Below, in pieces: positions 44,001 through 51,554 of a stretch of 64,000 nt of DNA. Position numbers and translations under genes: made by a program. This DNA comes from Photobacterium gaetbulicola Gung47 (GTDB lineage Bacteria; Pseudomonadota; Gammaproteobacteria; Enterobacterales; Vibrionaceae): assembly GCA_000940995.1 (NCBI GenBank), contig CP005974.1, positions 1,178,001 to 1,242,000 on the forward strand, written 5' to 3'. The notes below the pieces were generated by a model. The model ran no database searches, was not told the DNA's origin, and saw only the letters and a program-made list of their open reading frames with translations. Numbering within the stretch: the stretch's first letter is position 1; every line of letters begins with the position of its first letter.

Positions 44001-44039
44001 GGTCGTTCCTTTTGCTGTGTTGCTGGAGTTACTTGGGTA

Positions 44040-44052
44040 TACATATTATGTA
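44040..44052. promoter_or_regulatory. Candidate DecR operator between the divergent genes
   Basis: The perfect palindrome TACATATTATGTA lies midway between the PLP-enzyme gene and decR. Its A/T-rich palindromic form is like Lrp/AsnC family sites. Binding is untested. Confidence 0.4.
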
Positions 44053-44154
44053 AGTAATGTATGACTAAGAGCAGAAAAAATCTTTATCAAATTTACTCCC
44101 GATGAATTAAAATGGAGAAAAATATTCTAATTACTATTACCAAGGTAAAACAAA

Positions 44155-44616
44155 TTGGCTGATTTGGATAAAACAGACAGAACCCTACTACGTCTATTGC
44201 AACAAGATGGCACGCTGGCACTGGCGGAGCTGGCAGAGGCAGTAAACCTGACGACAACGCCATGCTGGAAGCGCCTCAAGCGTCTCGAAGAGAGTGGGAT
44301 TTTACGCCAGCGGGTTGCCTTGCTGGACCCGGTAAAGCTCGGCTTGTCGTTTACAGCTTTCGTTCAGATCAAAACCAGTAACCACTCCAAGGAGTGGTAC
44401 CACAAATTTGTTGATACGGTGTCTGACTTTCCTGAAGTGATGGAGTTCTACCGCATGGCCGGTGAGTATGACTACATGATGAAGGTGCAGGTGGCCGATA
44501 TGTCAGCGTTTGATCAGTTCTATAAAAAGCTGGTGAACAGTATCGAAGGGCTGACCAACGTGACGTCGACCTTTGCTATGGAGCCGCTCAAGTACACCAC
44601 GGCCTTGCCGGTGTAA
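44155..44616 (+). CDS. decR: Lrp/AsnC family regulator DecR (YbaO)
   Basis: A 153-aa Lrp-type regulator. The helix-turn-helix part is LAELAEAVNLTTTPCWKRLK; the RAM domain includes FTAFVQIKTSNHS, FYRMAGEYDYMMKVQVADM and TSTFAMEPLKYTTALP. It matches E. coli YbaO/DecR (also called CyuR) almost throughout from memory. That protein senses cysteine and activates cysteine detoxification. The start is TTG at 44155 with AAGG upstream. It is followed, as in E. coli, by mdlA-mdlB. Confidence 0.92.
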   Translation: MADLDKTDRTLLRLLQQDGTLALAELAEAVNLTTTPCWKRLKRLEESGILRQRVALLDPVKLGLSFTAFVQIKTSNHSKEWYHKFVDTVSDFPEVMEFYRMAGEYDYMMKVQVADMSAFDQFYKKLVNSIEGLTNVTSTFAMEPLKYTTALPV

Positions 44617-44799
44617 TATTTTGCGCCTTTATACTGCGATGAGCGGCCATTATTTCAGTTGTTTGGTATGCAATTTAGTGAAAATCAGGATGAAATACCA
44701 AACAATCCACGATTGAATATAAGTTGTTGAAATAAAAGCCAATAAATCAGCATAATAACGCTCGCAACAAAGGCTTAACATGGCGGGAGGGAGAGGGTT

Positions 44800-46539
44800 A
44801 TGCAGGTGTTCTGGCAACTTAAATGGTATTTTCGCCAGGAATGGCGCCGCTATGGTGGTGCCATTGGTATTCTTGTTCTTGTCTCGTTGTTTGAGCTGGT
44901 TCCTCCCAAGGCGATTGGCTGGGTTGTTGACGGTGTGGTTAGCGGGAGTATGTCAACCGGGGTAATGCTGGGCTGGCTACTGGGCTTGGCTGCGATTTGG
45001 CTTATTGTCTATTTCCTGCGAATTGTCTGGCGCTGCTGGCTGTTCGGGGCTGCGGTTAAATTGGGGACCGTACTTCGCAACCGTCTGTACCGCCATTTCT
45101 CCTCCCATTCTCCTGCCTTTTTCGAGCGTTATAAAACCGGTGACTTGATGGCGCGCTCAACCAACGATGTCAATGCGGTGGTGATGACGGCGGGAGAGGG
45201 GGTACTGACCGCGGCCGATTCGCTCATTACAGGGATCGCTGTACTGTTTGTCATGACCACTTTCATTAGCTGGGAACTGACAGTATTGGCATTGCTACCA
45301 ATGCCCTTGATGGCTATTGCGGTGTACTTTCTTGGTCGCCAATTGCACAGCCGGTTTTCTTTGTCGCAAGCTGCGTTTTCAACCCTGACGGACAGAACCC
45401 AAGAAAGCCTCAATGGCGTGCGGATGATCCGGGCTTTTGGTCTGGAGAGCCGCCAGCAGCAAGATTTTTCCGGCGTGGTCGATGATGTTGGCGATAAAAA
45501 CCTGGCTGTTGCCTGGGTTGATGCCAAGTTTGACCCTGTGATCCAAATTGCTATCGGAATGTCGTTTTTCCTCAGCGTTGCCGGCGGTGCGTATTTGATC
45601 ACTGAACAGCGTTTGACGCTAGGTGATCTGACCGCTTTTGTGCTTTATCAGGGGCTGATGATTTGGCCGATGCTGGCGATGGCATGGCTGTTTAATATTC
45701 TCGAACGAGGCTCTGCAGCGTGGAATCGCTTGGCTCACATTTTTGACGAAAAACCAGACATTGTCAGTGGTGATCTGCCGCTGGACAAGACCTATCAACC
45801 GCTCAAGGTTGCGATAGATACATTCGTTTGGCCTGGTCAGGGGCTGCCAGCATTGGCCGATGTCCACTTTACGTTGCCCAGCGGTAGCATGCTGGGAATT
45901 GCCGGGTCCATTGGTAGTGGCAAGTCGACACTATTGTCACTCTTGCTGCGACAGCAAGAGCTCGAAAATGGCCAAATTCACTACGGTGATATTGAGATCA
46001 AGCGGGCTGAACTATCACAGTGGCGCAGCCGATTTGCTGTTGTTAGCCAATCACCATTCTTATTCTCGCGATCCATTGCTGACAATATTGCCCTTGGTAA
46101 GCCAAATGCCAGCATGGCTGAGATCCGCTCGGCCGCGCAAGCCGCTTGTATCGATGAAGATATCAGGCAGTTTCCCGACGGTTATCAGACCTTGGTGGGG
46201 GAAAAGGGTATTACCTTATCGGGAGGACAAAAGCAGCGTATTGCCATCGCTCGAGCCTTGCTGCTGGAGGCCGAGATCCTGGTGCTGGACGACGCTTTGT
46301 CGGCTGTTGATGGTAAGACCGAGCACCATATCCTTTTAAATCTGCGCCGCCAGGAAAAACGAACGGTGATTGTGATAGCCCACCGTTTAACGGCATTGGA
46401 ACAGGCCGATATGACGCTGGTTTTCCAGCAAGGCAGGATCAGTGAGCAGGGCGATCACACCAGCTTGCTGGCATTGGATAAATGGTATGCGGAGATGTAT
46501 CGCTATCAGAAACTACAACAGGCAGTGGAGGGGGGATGA
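44800..46539 (+). CDS. mdlA: ABC exporter half-transporter MdlA/SmdA
   Basis: A 579-aa ABC type I half-transporter. The transmembrane part (1-310) has AVKLGTVLRNRLYRHFSSH and TGDLMARSTNDVNAVVMTAG. In the ATPase part, Walker A is GSIGSGKST, the signature ITLSGGQKQR, Walker B ILVLDDALSAVD, and the switch His AHRL. It resembles E. coli MdlA over its length (590 aa). The substrate is unknown; MdlAB is classed as multidrug-resistance-like. It overlaps mdlB by 4 bases and probably forms a heterodimer with it. Confidence 0.93.
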   Translation: MQVFWQLKWYFRQEWRRYGGAIGILVLVSLFELVPPKAIGWVVDGVVSGSMSTGVMLGWLLGLAAIWLIVYFLRIVWRCWLFGAAVKLGTVLRNRLYRHFSSHSPAFFERYKTGDLMARSTNDVNAVVMTAGEGVLTAADSLITGIAVLFVMTTFISWELTVLALLPMPLMAIAVYFLGRQLHSRFSLSQAAFSTLTDRTQESLNGVRMIRAFGLESRQQQDFSGVVDDVGDKNLAVAWVDAKFDPVIQIAIGMSFFLSVAGGAYLITEQRLTLGDLTAFVLYQGLMIWPMLAMAWLFNILERGSAAWNRLAHIFDEKPDIVSGDLPLDKTYQPLKVAIDTFVWPGQGLPALADVHFTLPSGSMLGIAGSIGSGKSTLLSLLLRQQELENGQIHYGDIEIKRAELSQWRSRFAVVSQSPFLFSRSIADNIALGKPNASMAEIRSAAQAACIDEDIRQFPDGYQTLVGEKGITLSGGQKQRIAIARALLLEAEILVLDDALSAVDGKTEHHILLNLRRQEKRTVIVIAHRLTALEQADMTLVFQQGRISEQGDHTSLLALDKWYAEMYRYQKLQQAVEGG

Positions 46540-48395
46540 TGGAAAAAGAGACCATTAAGTTGTCTGTCTTTACCCGGTTGCTGAAGTATGCCCTGTCAGA
46601 TAAGAAACGGCTATCAGCGGCGCTGGGATTATTGTTTTTGGCTTCAATAGCCGATGTATCTGGCCCCTGGTTGATCCATTACTTTATAGATAACAATATT
46701 GCCAAGGATAGTTTCCCGGCGACTGATTTAGCAATGCTGGCGGCGGCCTATATCGGCTTGACTGCTGCGACGGCATGGTTCCGATATTTGATGGCGATTC
46801 GGTTTTATGAACTCGCCATAGGGGTGGTAAAAACGATCCGTAAACAGCTTTTCAAGCGGATCATTAATCAGCCCTTGTCGGCCTTTGACTACATGCCGTC
46901 GGGCAAACTGATTTCGAGGATCACCAATGACACCGAGTCACTCAGAGACTTTTATGTGCATGTGATAGGAACGGTGCTCAAGAATGTGGTGTTTATTGTG
47001 GTGATGCTGGTGGCGATGTCGCTGCTGAGCTGGCGCCTGACGTTAGTTGCGCTGGTCCTGCTGCCTATCGTGGTGGGTATTATGGTTCTGTACCAGCGCC
47101 GAAGCTCGGACGCCTATCGGAAAATGCGCGATCTGCTGGCAGACATCAATGCCTCGATGAGTGAATCCATCCAGGGGATGAGCCTGATCCAACTGATGCG
47201 GCAGGAAAAAGCGTTTTATAACCAGTTCTCCGAACTGACAGCAAGCCATCTAGCAGCCCAAGGCAGTGTGATTAAATTAAACGGTTTTATGCTGCGTCCA
47301 TTGATTGACTTTCTATCCGGGGTGGCATTGCTTTCCTTGGTGGCCCTGTTTGGCATGAGTGGGGTTGAGCTTATCGGTGTCGGGGTGCTGTACGCCTTTA
47401 TCAGTTATCTCGGACGGGTTACCGAGCCACTGATCGAAATGACCCAGCAGCTATCGTTGTTGCAGCAGGCATTGGTGGCCAGCGAGCGTATTTTTGGCTT
47501 TATTGATGCCGAGCAGCAGGCATACGGCGATGACGTGGTGTCTCTGGCCTCAGGCCAGCTCGAATGCCGCCAGGTCAACTTCAGCTATGACGGCAAGCAT
47601 CCGGTCCTACAAGGGATCAACGTGATGATGCCGCACCGGGGGTTCCTGGCTTTGGTTGGCCACACAGGAAGCGGCAAGAGCACCCTGGCGTCGTTGCTGA
47701 TGGGCTTTTATCCGGTATCGAAAGGGCAGATTTCGCTCGATGGCAGGCCGCTTGAGAGCCTGTCTCACGAGGTGTTGCGAGCAGGGGTTGCCATGGTTCA
47801 GCAAGACCCGCATATCCTCAGTGCCACGGTACGGCAGAATATCACACTGGGCCGATCACCCATTGGCCAATCCAAGGGGCTGGTTGGTGAGGCAGAGACG
47901 GATCATCGCACCTGGCAGGCTTTGGAAGCGGTTGGCTTGGCCGAGCAAATTCGCCGTTATGACGACGGGCTGGATACCCTACTGGGGAGTGGAGGGGTGA
48001 ACCTTTCTGCTGGCCAGAAGCAGTTATTGGCATTGGCAAGGGTATGGTATCGAAAACCAAAAATTCTGATCCTCGATGAAGCGACAGCTAACATTGACTC
48101 CGGTACCGAGCAGCATATCCAGCAGGCATTGAACAATCTACGCCAGGATATGAGTGTGGTGGTGATTGCGCATCGCTTGTCGACGGTGATCGAGGCGGAG
48201 GAAATACTGGTTCTGCACCGCGGGGAAGTCGTCGAGCGGGGTCGGCACCATGCGCTGCTGGGACACAATGGCCACTATCGACAGATGTATCAGTTGCAGC
48301 AAGCCGGAGAACATCTCCAGCAACTGGAAAGTGAGATTACGACGGAAGCGTCGCGGAGTCCTCAGTCACATCCCCAGCAGCAAGAGGCGGGTTAA
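46536..48395 (+). CDS. mdlB: ABC exporter half-transporter MdlB/SmdB
   Basis: A 619-aa partner of MdlA. TMD features: SGKLISRITNDTESLRDFYV. ATPase: Walker A GHTGSGKST, signature NLSAGQKQ, Walker B ILILDEATANID, switch His AHRLS. ATG 46536 overlaps the mdlA stop and has GGAGGGGG right upstream; a second ATG at 46539 is possible. The C-terminus has ~25 residues more than E. coli MdlB (593 aa), ending in a polar Gln/Ser-rich tail. A palindrome covers the stop codon (48383-48404). Confidence 0.93.
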   Translation: MMEKETIKLSVFTRLLKYALSDKKRLSAALGLLFLASIADVSGPWLIHYFIDNNIAKDSFPATDLAMLAAAYIGLTAATAWFRYLMAIRFYELAIGVVKTIRKQLFKRIINQPLSAFDYMPSGKLISRITNDTESLRDFYVHVIGTVLKNVVFIVVMLVAMSLLSWRLTLVALVLLPIVVGIMVLYQRRSSDAYRKMRDLLADINASMSESIQGMSLIQLMRQEKAFYNQFSELTASHLAAQGSVIKLNGFMLRPLIDFLSGVALLSLVALFGMSGVELIGVGVLYAFISYLGRVTEPLIEMTQQLSLLQQALVASERIFGFIDAEQQAYGDDVVSLASGQLECRQVNFSYDGKHPVLQGINVMMPHRGFLALVGHTGSGKSTLASLLMGFYPVSKGQISLDGRPLESLSHEVLRAGVAMVQQDPHILSATVRQNITLGRSPIGQSKGLVGEAETDHRTWQALEAVGLAEQIRRYDDGLDTLLGSGGVNLSAGQKQLLALARVWYRKPKILILDEATANIDSGTEQHIQQALNNLRQDMSVVVIAHRLSTVIEAEEILVLHRGEVVERGRHHALLGHNGHYRQMYQLQQAGEHLQQLESEITTEASRSPQSHPQQQEAG

Positions 48396-48404
48396 ACCGC
48401 CTCT
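48383..48404. terminator. Palindrome over the mdlB stop codon, possible terminator
   Basis: AGAGGCGG / CCGCCTCT with a GTTAAA loop lies between convergent mdlB and tesB. There is no good T-run on either side, so termination here is uncertain. Confidence 0.45.
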
Positions 48405-48436
48405 GGTTGCTTGCCGAGACGAGAGCGGGCTCCCGC

Positions 48437-49303
48437 TTATTTCGCTCCCGTATGGCGCATCAAGCCTTCTTGTACCGCAGAGGCGACCAGCTCGCCTTTC
48501 TGGTTGTAGATCTCACCTCGGACCAAGCCGCGGGCATTACTTGCCGATGGGCTGTCGATAGCGTAGAGAAGCCACTCATCCATACGGAACGGGCGGTGGT
48601 ACCACATGGAATGGTCAATGGTCGCCACTTTCATCTGTGGGTTGAATAAGCTGACTCCGTGCGGTTGCAGCGCGGTGACCAAGAATCCCCAGTCAGAGGC
48701 GTAAGCCAACAGGTATTGGTGGATACGCGGATCATCTGGCATCTCGCCGTTGGCTTTGATCCACAGGTACTGCTTGGCTTCCGTTGGCTGCGGGGCTAGC
48801 GGGTTGACCACATTGACCGGGCGTACTTCAATCGGTCGATCGCAACCAAAATGCTTGACTGCACTCTTGGGTAATTTATCGGCCATCGCCAGCACCAGCT
48901 GCTGTTCTGACTGCAATCCTTCATAGGAAGGGACATTAGGCATGGTCGATTGGTGATCGAACCCATTCTCTTCGGCCTGATAAGAGGCCGTGATATAGAA
49001 AATTGGCCGGCCATACTGAATCGCCTTGACCCGGCGGGTGCTGAAACTGTTGCCGTCACGAAGGTTTTCGACATCGTAGATGATCGGTTTGTGAGGATCG
49101 CCCGGACGCAAGAAGTAACTGTGGAATGAATGCACCTGGCGGTCTTCATCAACGGTTTCCTTCGCCGCAGACAGGGCTTGTCCCAGGACCTGGCCGCCAT
49201 AAACTTGTGGTAAACCCAAATGCTCACTTTGGCCACGGAATAATCCTTGTTCAAGCTGCTCTAAATGTAGCAGAGTGAGAAGTTCATTCAGTTCTTTGCT
49301 CAT
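48437..49303 (-). CDS. tesB: Acyl-CoA thioesterase II
   Basis: A 288-aa double hot-dog thioesterase (E. coli TesB is 286 aa) that cleaves medium- and long-chain acyl-CoA to free acid and CoA. Motifs: RGQSEHLGLPQVYGGQVLGQ, the SFHSYFLRPGDP segment and DHSMWYHRPFRMDEWLLY with the catalytic Asp of the second hot-dog. In E. coli glnK-amtB lie between mdlB and tesB; here they are missing and mdlB and tesB converge. Confidence 0.95.
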   Translation of the reverse strand: MSKELNELLTLLHLEQLEQGLFRGQSEHLGLPQVYGGQVLGQALSAAKETVDEDRQVHSFHSYFLRPGDPHKPIIYDVENLRDGNSFSTRRVKAIQYGRPIFYITASYQAEENGFDHQSTMPNVPSYEGLQSEQQLVLAMADKLPKSAVKHFGCDRPIEVRPVNVVNPLAPQPTEAKQYLWIKANGEMPDDPRIHQYLLAYASDWGFLVTALQPHGVSLFNPQMKVATIDHSMWYHRPFRMDEWLLYAIDSPSASNARGLVRGEIYNQKGELVASAVQEGLMRHTGAK

Positions 49304-49444
49304 CGGATCTCCAAAAATAATGTTATTATTACGCGCCGTTGGGAGTGAAAAAATCTTTCAATGATGAATGATGATTATTCAGTTTAAACATGAGTTCAAG
49401 TGCTTGTCACACATGAAAATGACAGTTTTGTTTTAGGAGAGGCA

Positions 49445-49864
49445 ATGAAAAGGGTTTTTGCACTGATTTCGGTATTGGCTGTGGCGCTGATCGTATCGGC
49501 TTGTAGCAGTATGATCCAACAAGATGCGGATTTGGAAGCGGTGACGGGGACCTTGATGTACAAAGAGCGTATTGCCTTGCCGGATCATGCCCGTATCACT
49601 GTGACGTTGGCCGATGTGTCCAAAATGGATGTCGCTGCAGAAGTGCTCAGTAGCCAGGCTTTCTTGGCGGATGGTAACCAGGTACCTTTTGACTACCAAT
49701 TAAATTTCTCCCGTCAGGAAATCAGGCCTAACCATACTTATGCGGTGAGTGCGCGTATCGAAGTGGACGGCAAGTTGTGGTTCATTACCGATACGGCTAA
49801 TCATGTATTGACTGACCAAGCCGAGTCGACTCATAAAGATTTGGTCTTGGTGAAGGTCAACTAA
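49445..49864 (+). CDS. ybaY: YbaY family lipoprotein
   Basis: A 139-aa lipoprotein. The signal MKRVFALISVLAVALIVSAC ends in the lipobox VSAC. The mature domain is the YbaY beta-sandwich (type III secretion pilotin-like) with GTLMYKERIALPDHARITVT and PFDYQLNFSRQEIRPNHTYA. The function is not settled. An upstream frame starts at 49400, but ATG 49445 has AGGAG 6 bases ahead and opens the signal peptide. It sits between tesB and atl as in E. coli. Confidence 0.9.
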   Translation: MKRVFALISVLAVALIVSACSSMIQQDADLEAVTGTLMYKERIALPDHARITVTLADVSKMDVAAEVLSSQAFLADGNQVPFDYQLNFSRQEIRPNHTYAVSARIEVDGKLWFITDTANHVLTDQAESTHKDLVLVKVN

Positions 49865-49907
49865 AGACTTACCGAGATACGATATGATGCTGCCAGGATC
49901 GGCGGCA

Positions 49908-50213
49908 TCAAAAGCCATCCCATCGATACTGGCTCAGTTTGAGCCGCCCGGCATCACTGACTTCCACCCCTTCATCAAGCAATTTGCGGCGTTGGCGCTG
50001 TAAATCGAGCCCTGTGAGCGAAATCTCTCCTTTTGCATTCACAACCCGGTGCCATGGCAGTGTTGACCCGTCCGGTAAGGTTGCCATAAGTCGCCCCACT
50101 TGGCGGGCATAGCCGGGAAAACCTGCAAATTTGGCTATATCGCCATAAGTTGCGACTTTTCCATGTGGAATTTGGTGAACTTGGGTGTAGATTTGAGACG
50201 CGAAATCATCCAT
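49908..50213 (-). CDS. atl: Alkyltransferase-like protein (ATL, YbaZ)
   Basis: A 101-aa homologue of the DNA-binding domain of O6-alkylguanine transferase. It has YGDIAKFAGFPGYARQVGRL with the Arg finger and the diagnostic PWHRV in place of the active-site PCHRV of methyltransferases. It therefore binds alkylated guanine but cannot repair it, and hands lesions to nucleotide excision repair. The frame extends upstream to 50279; ATG 50213 begins the conserved part. Next to ybaY and ffs as in E. coli. Confidence 0.93.
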   Translation of the reverse strand: MDDFASQIYTQVHQIPHGKVATYGDIAKFAGFPGYARQVGRLMATLPDGSTLPWHRVVNAKGEISLTGLDLQRQRRKLLDEGVEVSDAGRLKLSQYRWDGF

Positions 50214-50291
50214 ATTTATACCTGTACCATACAAAAACCTGATGACCGAACATGGTATTACGGTTGTCAGAGAACGCAAGGAGGTGCTGCC

Positions 50292-51026
50292 ATGTTGTAT
50301 GCCGCGTTACTTGTTGTGGTCAGCATTGCGTTGACCATCGTCGGAGTCAGTGCATTGGGGCAAAGCCACGGAGAGCTGCCTGCGCTGGCCCTTGCTATTC
50401 CCGCACTCTGGTTGCTGCCGCAAGGCGGCGTGTCTGCCTGGCTGTTGCTTATAGGGCTGGGTACCTTCGGTTTTGTTCTCCCCGAGCAGCCAATCGCCCT
50501 TGCGGTGAGCGTCTTTATGATGCTGCCGGTGTTTGCGGTAAGTTTTTCCGCCAAGAGCTCCTGGCAATTGGCGGCGTTGCTAATATCTATCGTCCTTGCG
50601 ATGGATGTGGGTTTAATGGCACTGCAAACCGAAGGTAAGCTTGAAGGAAGCCCGACCTATACCATTATTCAAATCCTTGCAGTTGGGGTGATCTGGATTG
50701 CGGCCCGCAGCTGGCGGCTGGTAGAAGGTAATACCTGGTGGCCGTTGTTCCTGGTGATCCCGCTTTGGGTTGGGGGGCTGGGCCATGCGGCGTTGGTTGC
50801 GCTGTGTGTGACCGGGCTGATTGCCTCGTTGCAGGGGATGGCGAAAAGCAAACTCAGCGAGTGGGTTCCGCGGATGATGTGGATACTCCCGGCCGTTGGC
50901 TTTGCCACCTTGGTGTTAGTACCATGGTTTGAGGTGCCAAACCCAATATTGGTGGCCTGGCTGCTGGTGCTGGGCGGGGCACTGCTCGGGGAATACCTGC
51001 TGGAAGACCCGGAAGAAGAGCTTTAG
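50292..51026 (+). CDS. Inner-membrane protein of unknown function
   Basis: A 244-aa hydrophobic protein with about seven or eight predicted helices and an acidic C-terminus (EYLLEDPEEEL). No charged catalytic motif stands out, and I do not recognise the family. ATG 50292 follows AGGAGG at a good distance; the frame upstream overlaps atl on the other strand and is not coding. It stands alone between atl and ffs. Confidence 0.7.
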   Translation: MLYAALLVVVSIALTIVGVSALGQSHGELPALALAIPALWLLPQGGVSAWLLLIGLGTFGFVLPEQPIALAVSVFMMLPVFAVSFSAKSSWQLAALLISIVLAMDVGLMALQTEGKLEGSPTYTIIQILAVGVIWIAARSWRLVEGNTWWPLFLVIPLWVGGLGHAALVALCVTGLIASLQGMAKSKLSEWVPRMMWILPAVGFATLVLVPWFEVPNPILVAWLLVLGGALLGEYLLEDPEEEL

Positions 51027-51162
51027 CAACGCTAACTGTGTGAAAAGGGGAGGGTTTGGGTAATAAATCGGCAGTCGGTCGGGAAACTTGGGTTGTGCTA
51101 TTGCAATCGCTCCGGCCATAGCGGATAATCCATCCCGTTCTCGCAAAGAGACAAAGAATCTA

Positions 51163-51277
51163 TGGAGGCCCTGCTGGTCCTCTCGCAACACTAACTCGTG
51201 AACCCGGTCAGGCCCGGAAGGGAGCAGCCGCAGCGAGCGACGTGTGTGCCGAGATGTGGCTGGTGGGGCTTCCACCC
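51163..51277 (+). ncRNA. ffs: 4.5S RNA of the signal recognition particle
   Basis: A 115-nt hairpin RNA. The conserved apical core is GGTCAGGCCCGGAAGGGAGC with AGCAGCC and TGTGTGCCGAGATG, and the closing helix pairs TGGAGGCCC with GGGGCTTCCA. It binds Ffh to form the SRP. Its place after ybaY-atl is the same as in E. coli. Confidence 0.95.
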
Positions 51278-51286
51278 ATCTGGCGT

Positions 51287-51318
51287 TTGGTAAATCAAAT
51301 CAAACCCTTACCAATCTT
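51287..51318 (+). terminator. Terminator of ffs
   Basis: Stem TTGGTAA / TTACCAA with a 14-base loop, then TCTTTT, 10 bases after the RNA. Confidence 0.6.
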
Positions 51319-51373
51319 TTCAAGCTTTACCCCATCTAGGTGATCCACTTTGTGTGTATGACACGAGGCTGGC

Positions 51374-51554
51374 ATGACAAATCTATGGCTATCTCCGCTC
51401 GGTATTTGGTACTTCCGTAAGGTCTATATTTTGCCCTCTGGTAAGCGTAAAGACCTCAGGATATCCCTTTGCACAAGATCAACATGAAGCTGAGCGTGGG
51501 GTGTCGGCAATTACGCGGTATGAAAAGACATTTCCCAATGATGCGTTTATCTAG
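51374..51554 (+). pseudogene. N-terminal remnant of a tyrosine recombinase (integrase)
   Basis: Starting at ATG 51374 the frame reads MTNLWLSPLGIWYFRKVYI, then LPSGKRKDLRISLCTRST and a stop. One base later the reading continues in another frame as EAERGVSAITRYEKTFPNDA to a stop at 51552-51554. The pattern G-x-W-Y-F-R-K ... G-K-R-K-D-L-R-x-S-L-x-T-R-S ... E-A is that of the arm-type N-terminal domain of phage and island integrases. Nothing of the catalytic domain remains. Its place right after ffs suggests an island or phage integration scar. The identification rests on pattern memory only. Confidence 0.5.

Noticed and set aside
46482..46535. Extended N-terminus of MdlB from 46482
   Set aside because: It lies entirely inside the end of mdlA in another frame. 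The ATG at 46536 overlaps the mdlA stop and has a strong ribosome site.
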